Notes under the pieces: generated by a model
What the model was told of the DNA's origin: nothing
Seen by the model: the letters and a program-made list of their open reading frames with translations, nothing else
The model's database searches: none
Source of the DNA: Arthrobacter sp. ISL-72
GTDB taxonomy: Bacteria > Actinomycetota > Actinomycetes > Actinomycetales > Micrococcaceae
Length of the DNA: 64,000 bases
NCBI RefSeq assembly: GCF_018613755.1
Contig: NZ_JAGGPP010000027.1
Location: 167,589 to 231,588 of the forward strand
Reading direction: 5' to 3'
Shown here: one piece after another, positions 1 to 9,378 of the stretch
Layout of the letters: the number at the start of each line of letters is the position of its first letter
Numbering within the stretch: the first letter of the stretch is position 1
Position numbers and translations under genes: made by a program

Positions 1-900
1 GTGCAGCCCGTGGTAGGTGCGTGACACCACCTTTCCGGAGAGCCCGACGGCGGCACCGCCCGCCGCTGTTCCGCCGGTTGCAGTCGGCGTCAGGGACGCC
101 TTTTCCACCCGGAGGTAGGAATTTGCCGCCGTCGACAGTCCTGCGCCGGACAGCCGGTTCAGCTCGGCGACGAACTCCGGGGTCAGCGCGGAACTGTCGC
201 CGATGAAATTGCAGACGAACTCGGTCGCCGCATGGTCGTAAATTTCCTGCGGCGTCCCCACCTGCTCCACCACGCCCTTGTTGAAGACGGCCACCCGGTC
301 GCTCATGGCCAGGGCCTCATCCTGGTCGTGGGTCACGTAAACAGTGGTGATGCCGAATTCGCTCTGCAGGTCCTTGAGCTGCTGCCGGAGCTGGTGCCGC
401 AGCTTCGCATCGAGGTTGGACAGCGGCTCGTCCAGAAGCAGGATCTTGGGCCGCAGCACCAGGGCACGGGCAACTGCGACGCGCTGCTGCTGGCCGCCGG
501 AAAGTTCGGCCACGTTTTTGTCCAGCTGCTCATCGCTGAGCTCCACCCGGTGCGCGATGTCCCGCACCAGGCGGTCGCTATCGGCGCTCTTCTCCTTGCG
601 GACTCGGAGCCCGAAAGCGATGTTTTCCCGGACGCTCATGCTGGGGAACAGGGCGTAGTTCTGGAACACCATCCCCACCTGCCGCTTGTCGCTGGGGAGC
701 CGGGTGACATTCTTCCCATCCACATGGACGGTTCCCGCGGACGGCTCGATGAAGCCTGCCAAGGTCCGCAGCGCCGTCGTTTTACCGCAGCCTGACGGGC
801 CAAGCAGCGTGAAGAACTCACCGGGTTCGACGTGGAGGTCCAGCTGCGGGATGGCGATGAAATCGCCGAAGGAAACTTCAATGTTGTCCAAGCGGATCAT
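1..900 (-). CDS. ABC transporter ATP-binding protein, FbpC/PotA type (3' end beyond window)
   Basis: Nucleotide-binding subunit that powers an importer of the iron(III)/thiamine/spermidine/2-aminoethylphosphonate class. From the ATG at 900 the frame stays open for 300 codons to the window edge. Visible motifs: Walker A GPSGCGKT (res 34-41), Q-loop MVFQNYALFP (77-86), signature LSGGQQQR (133-140), Walker B ILLLDEP (153-159), H-loop H191. After residue 235 a C-terminal regulatory (TOBE-like) part begins and is cut off. It lies 40 bp downstream of the substrate-binding protein gene on the same strand, so the two form an operon; the permease is presumably to the left, outside the window. Substrate not determinable from this subunit. 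Confidence 0.93.
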   Translation of the reverse strand, partial: MIRLDNIEVSFGDFIAIPQLDLHVEPGEFFTLLGPSGCGKTTALRTLAGFIEPSAGTVHVDGKNVTRLPSDKRQVGMVFQNYALFPSMSVRENIAFGLRVRKEKSADSDRLVRDIAHRVELSDEQLDKNVAELSGGQQQRVAVARALVLRPKILLLDEPLSNLDAKLRHQLRQQLKDLQSEFGITTVYVTHDQDEALAMSDRVAVFNKGVVEQVGTPQEIYDHAATEFVCNFIGDSSALTPEFVAELNRLSGAGLSTAANSYLRVEKASLTPTATGGTAAGGAAVGLSGKVVSRTYHGLH

Positions 901-940
901 GGGAAACCTGTCTGCTGTGGCTGTTGGGCAGGGGCCGGGG

Positions 941-2020
941 CTACGTCATGTACTCGAGTTCGATCTTTTCCACCCACGAGCCCATGTTTTCCTGGACGAA
1001 GTTCCAGTCGATGTCCTGCTGCTTGAGCCCGTCGAAGAACTCGAGCACCTCCGGCTTGGCCTTGGCGGCGGCGACCTTGTTTGCCGGCATTGAATTGAAC
1101 TGCTGCGCCCATTCACCCTGGACCTCGGCGCTGCCGAACCAGTCGATGAACTTTTGGGCCTGTTCCTTCTTGTCGGTGCCCTTGACCAGGGCCACCTGCT
1201 CCACGGCGAGCGGGACGCCCACGGACGGCACCACTGTCTCCACGTTCACCTTGAAGGACTTCTCGCGCTCCGCCACGATCGAGGAGGGCATCTGGCCCAT
1301 GTCCACTTCCCCTGACGCGATGCGGGCGAAGAGGTCGGTCTTGGCGACGGCCGGGCTGCCGTTCTGGAAATACTGCTCCACCTGCTTCCAGCCTCCATCC
1401 GAGATGCCCAGCTCGCCGGACTCGTCCTTGTAGCGGGAGAGGATGCCGGCGAACACCAGCTGCGCCGTCGCGGTGCCGAGGCCGGTGACCCGTTCATAGC
1501 GCGTCTTGAATTCGTCCTTGGACCACAGGTCCGTCCAGTCCTTCGGCGCCTGCTCAGGCGTGATCTTGTCCGAGTTGTAGCCGAGCAAAATGGCCTGCTT
1601 CACCAGCGGCCAGTAGGCCTTTTCGTCGTCGCCGTCGCCGAGTGAGGCGTCCACCTCGGCCGCCCACGCGGGCTCATACGCCTCGATGGCGTCGGCTGCC
1701 TTAATCTGGACGAAGTACATGTTGTTGAGGCCGAAGGCTACGTCGGCGATGGGGTTGTTCTTCTCGGCGATCAGTTTGTTGGTCGCATCGGCTCCGCCGG
1801 CGCCCACGATCTCAATCTTAAAGCCGGCCTCCGCTGCCTTCTGCGTCAGCCACTCCCCGCGGCCCTCGCCGTTGGAGTTGGTGTACACCACCAGAGTGTC
1901 GCCGGAGGCCGCTGCCGGGGATGAACTGCCCGAAGCTTCGGGGGCGGCCGAGCCGGCGCCGCAGCCGGCCAGGAGGGTGACGGCGACGGCGGCGGCAACC
2001 AAGGTTTTGAACTTTTGCAC
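941..2020 (-). CDS. ABC transporter substrate-binding lipoprotein (Fe3+/thiamine/phosphonate class)
   Basis: Extracellular solute-binding lipoprotein, first gene of the importer operon with the ATPase at 900. The chosen GTG at 2020 gives a compact signal peptide (VQKFKTLVAAAVAVTLLAGC) with lipobox Cys20; an in-frame TTG at 2065 would add 15 residues without improving the signal, and neither start has a good ribosome site. The mature start (LVVYTNSNGEGRGEWLTQ) and internal PIADVAFGLNN resemble type-2 periplasmic binding proteins of the FbpA/ThiB/PhnS cluster. Length 359 aa is normal for the family. Whether it binds ferric ion, thiamine, an aminophosphonate or something else is not decidable by eye. 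Confidence 0.88.
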   Translation of the reverse strand: MQKFKTLVAAAVAVTLLAGCGAGSAAPEASGSSSPAAASGDTLVVYTNSNGEGRGEWLTQKAAEAGFKIEIVGAGGADATNKLIAEKNNPIADVAFGLNNMYFVQIKAADAIEAYEPAWAAEVDASLGDGDDEKAYWPLVKQAILLGYNSDKITPEQAPKDWTDLWSKDEFKTRYERVTGLGTATAQLVFAGILSRYKDESGELGISDGGWKQVEQYFQNGSPAVAKTDLFARIASGEVDMGQMPSSIVAEREKSFKVNVETVVPSVGVPLAVEQVALVKGTDKKEQAQKFIDWFGSAEVQGEWAQQFNSMPANKVAAAKAKPEVLEFFDGLKQQDIDWNFVQENMGSWVEKIELEYMT

Positions 2021-2218
2021 GATTGAGACCCATTTCTGAACTGGAACCGGAGCATTGTCCGGCAAGCCTATAGCGGCTTCTACCGATTTTGGCCGTTTAT
2101 AGCTATCGATTCGATAAACTACTCGGCCTCGGCGTTCCAGTCTGGTCGGGCTGGCCCAACATCGTGCACCCCTGGCTTTAACGCCCGGTGAACTTCCGCC
2201 CCGGTCAGACGCGCAGCG

Positions 2219-2653
2219 TCAGTCCCGTTCCAGGGTCTCCGTCAGGTGGTGGGTGGGGATGCGGTCGCGGTCGTAGGTGATCTCCGTGTAGCCGTGGGGT
2301 TCGGGTTTGCCGTGCAGGTTCAGGTTGACGAACACGATCTCCTCGATGGTGAGGATGCTCTGCCGGGTGATCATGTTCCGGACTTCAGCGCGCATGGTCA
2401 TCGAGGTCCGGCCGAACCGGGTGGCGGTCAATCCCATCTCGATCAGGTCACCTTGCACCGCGGAGCTGACGAAGTTGATCTCAGAAATGTACTTGGTGAC
2501 GGCCCGGCCGTTGCCGAGCTGCAGGATGGCGTAGATCGCGGCTTCCTCGTCGATCCATTTCAGCAGGCTTCCGCCGAACAGCGTGCCGTTGGCGTTGAGG
2601 TCTTCAGGCCGCACCCACTTGCGGGTGCGGAAGGTGATGTCTGCCGATTCCAT
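2219..2653 (-). CDS. acyl-CoA thioesterase, YciA-like hotdog protein
   Basis: Predicted cytosolic hydrolase of short/medium acyl-CoA esters. 144 aa, a single hotdog domain; the segment DLNANGTLFGGSLLKWIDEE (res 18-37) is the family's helix-entry motif carrying the catalytic acidic residue, followed by the strand ISEINFVSSAVQGD typical of YciA/BACH proteins. The ATG at 2653 sits six bases after a TAATCT hexamer with no ribosome site, so translation from a leaderless mRNA is likely. Neighbours (GNAT upstream on the same strand, ABC importer downstream) give no pathway. Physiological substrate unknown. Confidence 0.88.
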   Translation of the reverse strand: MESADITFRTRKWVRPEDLNANGTLFGGSLLKWIDEEAAIYAILQLGNGRAVTKYISEINFVSSAVQGDLIEMGLTATRFGRTSMTMRAEVRNMITRQSILTIEEIVFVNLNLHGKPEPHGYTEITYDRDRIPTHHLTETLERD

Positions 2654-2659
2654 ACTGCG

Positions 2660-2665
2660 AGATTA
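2660..2665 (-). promoter_or_regulatory. -10 box of leaderless thioesterase mRNA
   Basis: TAATCT on the minus strand, six bases before the ATG at 2653; no Shine-Dalgarno sequence intervenes. Confidence 0.5.
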
Positions 2666-2694
2666 GCGGACCGTGGGCGGCAGGCAGCAGTGTG

Positions 2695-2724
2695 ACGACG
2701 GCGGCAGCGGCCTGCCGCCGTCGT
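2695..2724 (-). terminator. hairpin terminator after GNAT gene
   Basis: Perfect 13-bp arms (ACGACGGCGGCAG at 2695-2707 and its complement at 2712-2724) around a 4-base loop, starting at the stop codon of the GNAT gene. No U-tract, as is common in high-GC actinobacteria. Confidence 0.65.
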
Positions 2725-3227
2725 TATGCCATGGCTGTGTGCGCGGCGCTGTGCGAATCAATCTTCTTTGCGTAACAGTGGGAGTGCTCCACGCCGATGT
2801 AGGGGCCGAAGTTGGGTACTTCATCAAAGCCGCAACTTTGGTAGAAGTTCCTGCCGTCCGGCTGGGCCGAGCCCGCTTCGGCCGTGATAGAAGTGACGCC
2901 CATTCCGTAGGCGTGGGCCTCCAGGGCAGCGAGGATGGAGCTGGCAACTCCCGAACCGCGGGTGTAGGGGAGGACGTACAACCGCTTAATCTCGGCGGTG
3001 GTGGAGTCCAGCATCCTCAGTCCGCCGCACCCCACCGGCTGTCCGGAGCTTTTCTCGTAGGCCACCAGGAATACGGCCGTGTCCACTTCCGACGGCGGGG
3101 GTCCGGGTTCGTGGTCCTTGGTGCCGAAGCGGGCGTCCAGTTCCGCCTGCTGTGCTGCCCGCAGATCGGCGCCCACGGGGTTGGCCCAGGTGACCTGTCT
3201 GATGTTGAGTCGGGGGTTGGTCTGCAT
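2724..3227 (-). CDS. GNAT family N-acetyltransferase
   Basis: 167-aa acetyl-CoA-dependent N-acetyltransferase of unknown substrate. The ATG at 3227 is preceded by GAGGC at suitable spacing; upstream in-frame starts add sequence unlike the family. The acetyl-CoA binding core is visible as EIKRLYVLPYTRGSGVASSI (res about 91-110), with the RGSGVA phosphate loop, and the late strand/helix NFYQSCGFDEVPNFGPY typical of GNATs. The frequent partner phrase YIGVEHSHCYAKKI near the C-terminus closes the fold. Stands alone between the thioesterase and a divergent small gene; followed directly by a strong hairpin. Confidence 0.88.
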   Translation of the reverse strand: MQTNPRLNIRQVTWANPVGADLRAAQQAELDARFGTKDHEPGPPPSEVDTAVFLVAYEKSSGQPVGCGGLRMLDSTTAEIKRLYVLPYTRGSGVASSILAALEAHAYGMGVTSITAEAGSAQPDGRNFYQSCGFDEVPNFGPYIGVEHSHCYAKKIDSHSAAHTAMA

Positions 3228-3351
3228 CGCTGCCTCGATTCGCCGGAGGGATATGCAAAATAAGCCTAGGAGGAGGCCATTTCCGCGGTGTTTCCTGCGG
3301 GTAAGCGTCGGGAGAACAGTGGGTGCGGGCGGCATGATGGCCGTCACGCCA

Positions 3352-3373
3352 ATTAGTATGTATGCTTACTAAT
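3352..3373. promoter_or_regulatory. operator-like palindrome between divergent genes
   Basis: 22-bp near-palindrome with outer arms ATTAGTA / TACTAAT, 9 of 11 base pairs symmetric, lying in an A+T-rich island 31 bp upstream of the small gene at 3404 and 125 bp upstream of the GNAT gene. Regulator unknown. Confidence 0.5.
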
Positions 3374-3403
3374 CCGTGTTTTGACCGGTTTGCATAAGGA
3401 GTT

Positions 3404-3670
3404 GTGTCGCAGTTGGTAATCCTCGCTGAACTTTCCGGGCTGGCAGACGGTGATGTGGCCGCGCCCCTGGGCCAGCCGCAGGCCCCGCCGTTCCACTGCG
3501 GGGAAGCAATGGAGTGGACCACGCCGGTCCCCGGCCCCACTGAACTGGCCTACTCCTATGACGGGGCCGAGGCCCCTGCTGAACTCCCGGCCGTGTGGCG
3601 GTGCAGCTGCGGCTTCCAGCTCGACTCCCAGGTGCACCTGTCCCCGGTGCACCTGGCGGCCATAGCCTAA
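3404..3670 (+). CDS. small conserved-type protein with paired Cys motifs
   Basis: 88-aa cytosolic protein of unknown function. Start GTG at 3404 is fixed by AAGGA at 3396-3400 with ideal spacing. Two motifs stand out: FHCGEAMEW (res 30-38) and WRCSCGFQLD (65-74); the three cysteines (C32, C67, C69) plus histidines could form a zinc-ribbon-like site, but one ligand is missing from a classical CxxC-CxxC pattern. The end overlaps the stop of the convergent glutamate dehydrogenase gene by 4 bp. Expression is likely governed by the palindrome at 3352-3373. No family is recognised with certainty. Confidence 0.72.
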   Translation: MSQLVILAELSGLADGDVAAPLGQPQAPPFHCGEAMEWTTPVPGPTELAYSYDGAEAPAELPAVWRCSCGFQLDSQVHLSPVHLAAIA

Positions 3671-6600
3671 CGGCGCACCAGCGTCCGCAGGAGCTTGAGT
3701 GCCACGGAGATCGAGTGGATGTCAGTCTGTCCGGGCCGGGTTGCTTCGGCGAACGTGTCCTTGATCCGCACGAGCTGCTCCTGATGGCCGCGTTCCCAAG
3801 CTACGATGCGCTCAACGGAATCAGCCGCGCTGAAGTCCGGACCCTGCGTCATCTCCATCACCGAGGCCGTCATGTCCGCTACGGCCGAGTACACATCATC
3901 ACGCAGCGCGGCGCGGGCAAGGGCCTCCCACCGGCTCTGGCGCGGCAGGTCGGTGATGCTCAGCAGCAGGTTCGCGGCGCCGATCCGCTGGAAGACCGCG
4001 TAATACAGGTCGGCGATCGTGGCGACGGGTTCATGCACCCGCTCCGAAACGAGCGAGATGTCCAGCAGCCCGAAACTCTCCAACAGTCCCGCGGCGCGAA
4101 GGCCCAGCTCCCGGGGCATCGCGACGTCGTCCCAGTGCGCCAGCCGGTCCTGCACGCGGTCCAGGTCCGAGCCGCGAAAGTAGTCCATGGTGTGCTCGCG
4201 GAGCAGTTCCAGCGTTGGCAGGATCCTGGCCAGGGCCTCGGTCACTGGCTGGTCCCGGTGGTCGTGCGTCACGTACCACCTGGTGGCACGATCGAGGACC
4301 CTGCGCATGTGCAGGGTTGCCTGCGCAGCGTGTTCACTCGGATACGCGGCGGGGAGGTCGGCCAGCGTGTTGACGATCCACGGCAGGTCGAACGCTTCGC
4401 GTGCCACCACGAAGGCCTTGGCAACTGCGGCCGCGGTGGCTGTCGTCTCCTCGATGGCACGGAAGGCGAAGGTGATACCGCCCAGATTGATCATGTCATT
4501 GGCCACCACCGTGCAGATGATCTGGCGGCGGAGCGGGTGGGAGTCCAGATCGGCGTCGAATCGCTCGGACAGCTGCCGGGGAAAGTAGCCTCTGAGGACG
4601 CGCCGGAACCACGGGTCGTCCGCCAGATCGCTGTTGGTGAGCTCGGTGGCCAGTTGGATCTTGGCATAGGCGGCCAGCACGGACAGTTCGGGCGAGGTGA
4701 GCCCTTCTCCGGACCGCAGCCGTTCCTTGAGCTCGGCGCTGCTCGGCAGCCCTTCCAGCCGGCGGTCCAGGTCCGTGGCATTCTCGAGCCAGTCCATCAT
4801 CCGTTCGAAGCCGGGACTCCACTCCCGCACCAGGTGCCGGTCGTTGAAGAGCAGGACATTCTGGTCCGCGTTGTTGGCCAGCACCAATCGGGCCACGTCA
4901 TCGGTGAGGGAGTGCAGGAAAGCTGCGCGTTCCTCCGCGGGCATCTTTTCGGCGGAAATCATCCGGTCCAGGAAAATCTTGATGTTCACCTCGTGGTCCG
5001 AGCAGTCCACCCCGGCGGAGTTGTCGATGGCATCGGTGTTCAGCAGGATGCCGGACAGCGCGGCCTCGATCCGTCCGAGCTGCGTGACTCCCAGGTTCCC
5101 GCCCTCGGCGATGATCTTCGCCCGCACCTCCTTGCCGTTGACCCGGATGGGGTCGTTGGCCTTGTCGCCCACCTCTGAATGGCTCTCGGAGGAGGACTTG
5201 ATGTAGGTGCCGATGCCGCCGTTGTAGAGCAGGTCCACGGGTGCCCGGAGGATGGCCTGGAGGAGGGCGTGAGGCGGCAGCGACACCGTGCCCGGGTCCA
5301 GGCCGAGAGAGTGCCTGACCTGTTCCGTAATGGGGAGGGCCTTGGTCCGGCGGGAATGAACACCGCCGCCCTCGCTGATCAGGGCGGGATTGTAGTCCGC
5401 CCAGGACGAGCGTGGCAGGGCAAAGAGCCGCCGTCGTTCCTCGAAGGACGCTTTGGCATCGGGATCCGGGTCGAGGAAGATGTGCCGGTGGTCGAACGCC
5501 GCCACCAGCCGGATGTGGCGGGAGAGGAGCATTCCGTTGCCAAAGACATCCCCGCTCATATCCCCGATGCCGGTGGCCGTGAAGTCCTCCCGCTGGCAGT
5601 CGACGCCGAGCTCGCGGAAATGGTGCTTCACCGATTCCCAGGCACCGCGGGCAGTGATGCCCATCTGTTTGTGGTCATAGCCCACGGACCCGCCCGACGC
5701 GAAGGCGTCGCCCAGCCAGAAGCCGTACTCCCGGGCCACCGCGTTGGCAGCGTCCGAAAACGCGGCGGTGCCCTTGTCAGCCGCCACCACGAGGTAGTAA
5801 TCGTCGACGTCGTGACGCACCACGCGCTCCGGCGGCACCACGGTTTCGCCGTGCACAGTGGTGGTCAGGTTGTCGGTCAGGTCCAGCAGGCCGCGGACGA
5901 AAACGCGGTAGCACTCCAGGCCCTCGGCCAGCCAGGTCTCACGGTCGGCGGCAGGATCCGGCAACTGCTTGGGATAGAAACCGCCTTTGGCGCCGGTGGG
6001 CACGATCACGGAGTTCTTTACGTTCTGGGCCTTGACCAGGCCCAGGATCTCGGTGCGGAAATCCTCGCTGCGGTCGGACCAGCGCAGTCCGCCCCGGGCC
6101 AGTGCCCCGAAGCGCAGGTGGACGCCTTCCACGCGCGGCGAATAGACCCAGATTTCGTACTTCGGCCGGGGGAAGGGCGCGTTGGCGATTGCCGCGGGAT
6201 TCAGTTTGAAGCTGAGGTGCGGCTTGTCCTGGAAGTAGTTGGTGCGGAGCGTGGATTCCACCAGGTTCATCAGCGTCCGCAGCAGGCGGTCGGCGTCGAG
6301 GACCGGAATGTCCTCGATCGCGGCGAGCAGTTCCTTGCGGACAGCGTCGGTGTCCCTGAACCGGTCGGGAACGTCAAGGGCGGGATCAAACTTCGCCTCG
6401 AAGAGCGCCAGGAGGGCGTGGGTGGCCCGGACATTGGCCAGCAGCGCATCCGCCATAAAGCCGTACGAGTGCGTGGTCCCCAGCTGCTGCAGATACTTGG
6501 CATAGCTGCGCAGGATGGACGCCTGCCGCCACTCGATGCCTTCCCGGAGCACCAGGCCGTCAAACCTGTCCGATTCCGTGTCCCCGCGCATGGCTGCGCT

Positions 6601-8580
6601 GAAGGCATCCGCCAGGAGTCCGCTGGTTCCGGCGGGGTCAATGCCCGCGGGGTACCTAACCCCGAGGTCGTACAGGAACAAGCGCCGGCCGGTCCCTCGC
6701 ACCAGGTCGAACGGCCGTTGGTTCAGCACCTCCAGGCCGAGGTTGTGGAAGAACGGCAGGATCCGTGTCAGGCTCTGGGCGCTGGTGAGGTAGAGCCGGA
6801 TCCGGGCGTCCCCGGCCAGTGTCGGGGACGTACCGGCGGGGAAGTACACCGCCAGCTGCGGGTCGTTCACGTCCCGGCCGCCCGCGCCGTCGAGGTCGTA
6901 CTGCTCAAACCGCCTGATGTCCTCCACCGCATCCTCGACCTCGAAGTCTGCGCGGTAGCTGGCGGGGAAGGCGGCGGACCAGAGTGCCGACAGCCGGCCG
7001 GCCTCAGTGGGCGGCAGCTTGTCCCGGAGCGCTTCGTCCAGTCCTTCCGCCCACGTCCGCGTTGCGCTGACCAGGCTACGCTCCACCGCAGCGTGATCGA
7101 CGTTGGGCACGCCGCTCGCGGGCAGCAGGATCCGGAAGAAGACGCGGGCCATGGGTGATTCACTCAGCCGGACCTCGAACTCCAGGGAGGAAGACTTGAA
7201 GGCCTGCTTGAGCTCCTGTTCGATCCTGAGCCGGACGACAGTGCTGTACCTGTGGCGGGGGAGGAACACCAGGGCCGACATAAAGCGGCCGTACCTGTCG
7301 GCGCGCAGGAACACCCGCGTTTGGTGATGGGCCTGCAGGAGCAGGATCTCACGCGACAGCCTCGCTAGTTCGTCCAGGTCCAGATGGAAGAGCTCATCCA
7401 GGGGGAAGGACTCAAGGACGGCCAGCAGCTGCTTGCCCGGGTGGGAGGCTTCATCGAAACCGAAGCGTTCCTGGACGGCCCGGACCTTGTCCCGGATGAC
7501 CGGGATGCGGCGGACCGAGCGGCCTGTTGCACCTGGCACGAACAAACCCTGGAACCGTATTTCGCCTTGTGCCGTTCCGGCGTCGAAGATCCGGACGTGG
7601 ATTTCATCCGGGTAGGCCGGGCGCGGGACGGATGACCTCAGGTCCGAGATGGAAAGCACGAACACTTCGGAGTGGGGGAGGGTGGCCGATGATTGTGCGG
7701 CCCCGGCCCCGGCCCCGTTCCCGTTCTCCCGGAGCAGGCCCAGCCCGGTTCCGGGCCGCAACTTCAGGGCCGCCGGGCCGCCATCGTCAGGACTGCCGTA
7801 TTCGTAGTCGTATTCGCGGGATCCCAGGAACATGAAGTTGCCGCTGTCCAGCCAGCGCAGGAGTTCTGCTAGCTGCGCGGGAGGAGGTGAAGTGTTCCCG
7901 GCCTGTCGGCTGGCGGCCTGAGTGCCCTTTGACTGGAGGGCGTGCGCGAGCCTTTCCATCGAGCCGATGGCGTGAGCCAGCTGCGAATGCATGGCCGGGG
8001 TGTCGTCCGCCACGAGTTGCACGTCGGCCAGGACGCGCTGCACGTTGGCGATCAGTTCACGGATACCGTGTGTTCCCGGCAGGCGGCCGATCTCCGCGGC
8101 CACCCACGATTCCGACGACCAGCCCGGCGGCTCCCGGGATATGCCGGGCGGCGCAACGGCTGCTGCTCCCGCAATGCTTGGGGGCAGTCCGGATTGCGGC
8201 GAACCCGGCCGTACCTCCAGCAGCCGGTGCGTTTCCGGCTCCCGGCGGACCAGGAACGTGGGATGGACCAGCAGCCGGATGGATTCGTTTTGGCGGCCAA
8301 GCTCGGCCGTCAGCGAATGGAGCAGGTGCGGCATGGCGTCCGCGACCACCAGCAGGACACTGGCGTCACCTTCATTGAGGACGTCGACGGCGGCAGTACC
8401 GGGCGGGCGCTTGGCCGCCAGTTTTCTGTGGGCTTCGGCCCGCTGCTCCAGGTTTTCCGGGCTGTAGCTTTGCAGGTCCTCCGGCGCCACGTGCTCATAG
8501 TAGGCCGCCAGGAACGGCTGGTCGGGTCCGGGGAGGTCGGATGCCGGCACACCGTCCCTGGGTACCGCCTTGCCTGACAT
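3667..8580 (-). CDS. gdhB: NAD-specific glutamate dehydrogenase, large (180-kDa) type
   Basis: Oxidatively deaminates L-glutamate to 2-oxoglutarate and ammonia with NAD+; a catabolic cytosolic enzyme of the GDH-180 family. 1637 aa, full length for the class. The long N-terminal half carries ACT-like regulatory domains; the catalytic core near residues 850-870 shows KNSVIVPTGAKGGFYPKQ with the substrate Lys of GAKGG, and further on GIGDMSGDVFGNGML marks the nucleotide-binding part. Start ATG 8580 chosen because GGAGG lies 9 bases upstream; the upstream GTG at 8610 would overlap that site. Follows purB and a phosphatase gene on the same strand with a 123-bp gap. Reverse-strand open frames of several hundred codons inside are coding shadows. 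Confidence 0.96.
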   Translation of the reverse strand: MSGKAVPRDGVPASDLPGPDQPFLAAYYEHVAPEDLQSYSPENLEQRAEAHRKLAAKRPPGTAAVDVLNEGDASVLLVVADAMPHLLHSLTAELGRQNESIRLLVHPTFLVRREPETHRLLEVRPGSPQSGLPPSIAGAAAVAPPGISREPPGWSSESWVAAEIGRLPGTHGIRELIANVQRVLADVQLVADDTPAMHSQLAHAIGSMERLAHALQSKGTQAASRQAGNTSPPPAQLAELLRWLDSGNFMFLGSREYDYEYGSPDDGGPAALKLRPGTGLGLLRENGNGAGAGAAQSSATLPHSEVFVLSISDLRSSVPRPAYPDEIHVRIFDAGTAQGEIRFQGLFVPGATGRSVRRIPVIRDKVRAVQERFGFDEASHPGKQLLAVLESFPLDELFHLDLDELARLSREILLLQAHHQTRVFLRADRYGRFMSALVFLPRHRYSTVVRLRIEQELKQAFKSSSLEFEVRLSESPMARVFFRILLPASGVPNVDHAAVERSLVSATRTWAEGLDEALRDKLPPTEAGRLSALWSAAFPASYRADFEVEDAVEDIRRFEQYDLDGAGGRDVNDPQLAVYFPAGTSPTLAGDARIRLYLTSAQSLTRILPFFHNLGLEVLNQRPFDLVRGTGRRLFLYDLGVRYPAGIDPAGTSGLLADAFSAAMRGDTESDRFDGLVLREGIEWRQASILRSYAKYLQQLGTTHSYGFMADALLANVRATHALLALFEAKFDPALDVPDRFRDTDAVRKELLAAIEDIPVLDADRLLRTLMNLVESTLRTNYFQDKPHLSFKLNPAAIANAPFPRPKYEIWVYSPRVEGVHLRFGALARGGLRWSDRSEDFRTEILGLVKAQNVKNSVIVPTGAKGGFYPKQLPDPAADRETWLAEGLECYRVFVRGLLDLTDNLTTTVHGETVVPPERVVRHDVDDYYLVVAADKGTAAFSDAANAVAREYGFWLGDAFASGGSVGYDHKQMGITARGAWESVKHHFRELGVDCQREDFTATGIGDMSGDVFGNGMLLSRHIRLVAAFDHRHIFLDPDPDAKASFEERRRLFALPRSSWADYNPALISEGGGVHSRRTKALPITEQVRHSLGLDPGTVSLPPHALLQAILRAPVDLLYNGGIGTYIKSSSESHSEVGDKANDPIRVNGKEVRAKIIAEGGNLGVTQLGRIEAALSGILLNTDAIDNSAGVDCSDHEVNIKIFLDRMISAEKMPAEERAAFLHSLTDDVARLVLANNADQNVLLFNDRHLVREWSPGFERMMDWLENATDLDRRLEGLPSSAELKERLRSGEGLTSPELSVLAAYAKIQLATELTNSDLADDPWFRRVLRGYFPRQLSERFDADLDSHPLRRQIICTVVANDMINLGGITFAFRAIEETTATAAAVAKAFVVAREAFDLPWIVNTLADLPAAYPSEHAAQATLHMRRVLDRATRWYVTHDHRDQPVTEALARILPTLELLREHTMDYFRGSDLDRVQDRLAHWDDVAMPRELGLRAAGLLESFGLLDISLVSERVHEPVATIADLYYAVFQRIGAANLLLSITDLPRQSRWEALARAALRDDVYSAVADMTASVMEMTQGPDFSAADSVERIVAWERGHQEQLVRIKDTFAEATRPGQTDIHSISVALKLLRTLVRR

Positions 8581-8703
8581 GCCACTGCGCCTCCACACGC
8601 AGGGAGCCACCGCACGCCGCGGCCGACAATCCTGTCCCCACGCCTGCTTTCATCATGGCTGGCTTCCGGGAAGCAGTCCAGTGCAGCGCGGCAGGCGCAG
8701 CCG

Positions 8704-9378
8704 CTAGGCCGGCTTGCCCGTGGGGTCTTCGGCCGTGGGGTCGGCCAGAGCCAGGCCGCCCACGGGACTGTCGTCCCAGTGGATGAGGTTCCAGCCGCCG
8801 TCGGGATCTCCTTCCAACGCCACAATGCCCGTGTTGGCGAGGACATGCCGCCTGGCAAATTCGGGTTCGATGTTGCCTGCCCGCAGCCCTGCCCACACGC
8901 GGATGGCCGCCCCGTGGCTGACCACGGCAACGGCTCCGTCGCCGTTCGCCGCGCTGTTTGCCCGTTCCACTACCTTGGTGATCGCGGCGTCGTAGCGGTT
9001 GAAGAAGTCCCGGCCGTTGGAACCGGCGGGCATCCGACGGTCCAGATCGCCGTCGGCCCAGGAAAATATGGTTCCCAGGTAACGTTTGTGCGATTCGTGG
9101 TCGGTCAGCTTCTCCAGTGCTCCGGCTTCGATCTCCTGAATGCCCTCAAGCACCTCGGTCTCGAGCCCGTGCACGCGCCCCAGGGGAGCAGCCGTGATCT
9201 GCGTACGGATCAGCGTGGAGGCGTAGAGGGCGTGGATCCGCTCATTCGCCAGCGAACGGGACAGCGCCTCGGCCTGGCGTTCGCCGAGTTCCGTCAGTCC
9301 CGGCCCCGGGTGCGCGGTGTCCAGCTGGCCCAGGACGTTGCCCGGGGTCTGGCCGTGTCGAATGAGCAGGAGCCTCAT
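8704..9378 (-). CDS. histidine phosphatase (phosphoglycerate mutase-like) family protein
   Basis: 224-aa phosphatase/mutase-fold enzyme. The phosphohistidine motif LLIRHGQTPGN (R7-H8-G9) opens the protein, the second catalytic His follows in VAVVSHGAAIRVW, and the intermediate Glu region is EIEAGALE. Substrate unknown. The ATG overlaps the stop of purB by four bases (ATGA), so translation is coupled to adenylosuccinate lyase; this purB-phosphatase linkage suggests co-expression but not necessarily a purine function. Confidence 0.9.
   Translation of the reverse strand: MRLLLIRHGQTPGNVLGQLDTAHPGPGLTELGERQAEALSRSLANERIHALYASTLIRTQITAAPLGRVHGLETEVLEGIQEIEAGALEKLTDHESHKRYLGTIFSWADGDLDRRMPAGSNGRDFFNRYDAAITKVVERANSAANGDGAVAVVSHGAAIRVWAGLRAGNIEPEFARRHVLANTGIVALEGDPDGGWNLIHWDDSPVGGLALADPTAEDPTGKPA

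Noticed and set aside
2021..2065. TTG start at 2065 for the binding protein
   Set aside because: Adds 15 residues before an already complete lipoprotein signal peptide and has no ribosome site; kept as an alternative only.
3595..7158. Plus-strand open frames of 527 and 659 codons opposite glutamate dehydrogenase
   Set aside because: Antisense shadows of a strongly biased GC-rich gene; they have no family motifs, and the opposite strand encodes a full GDH.
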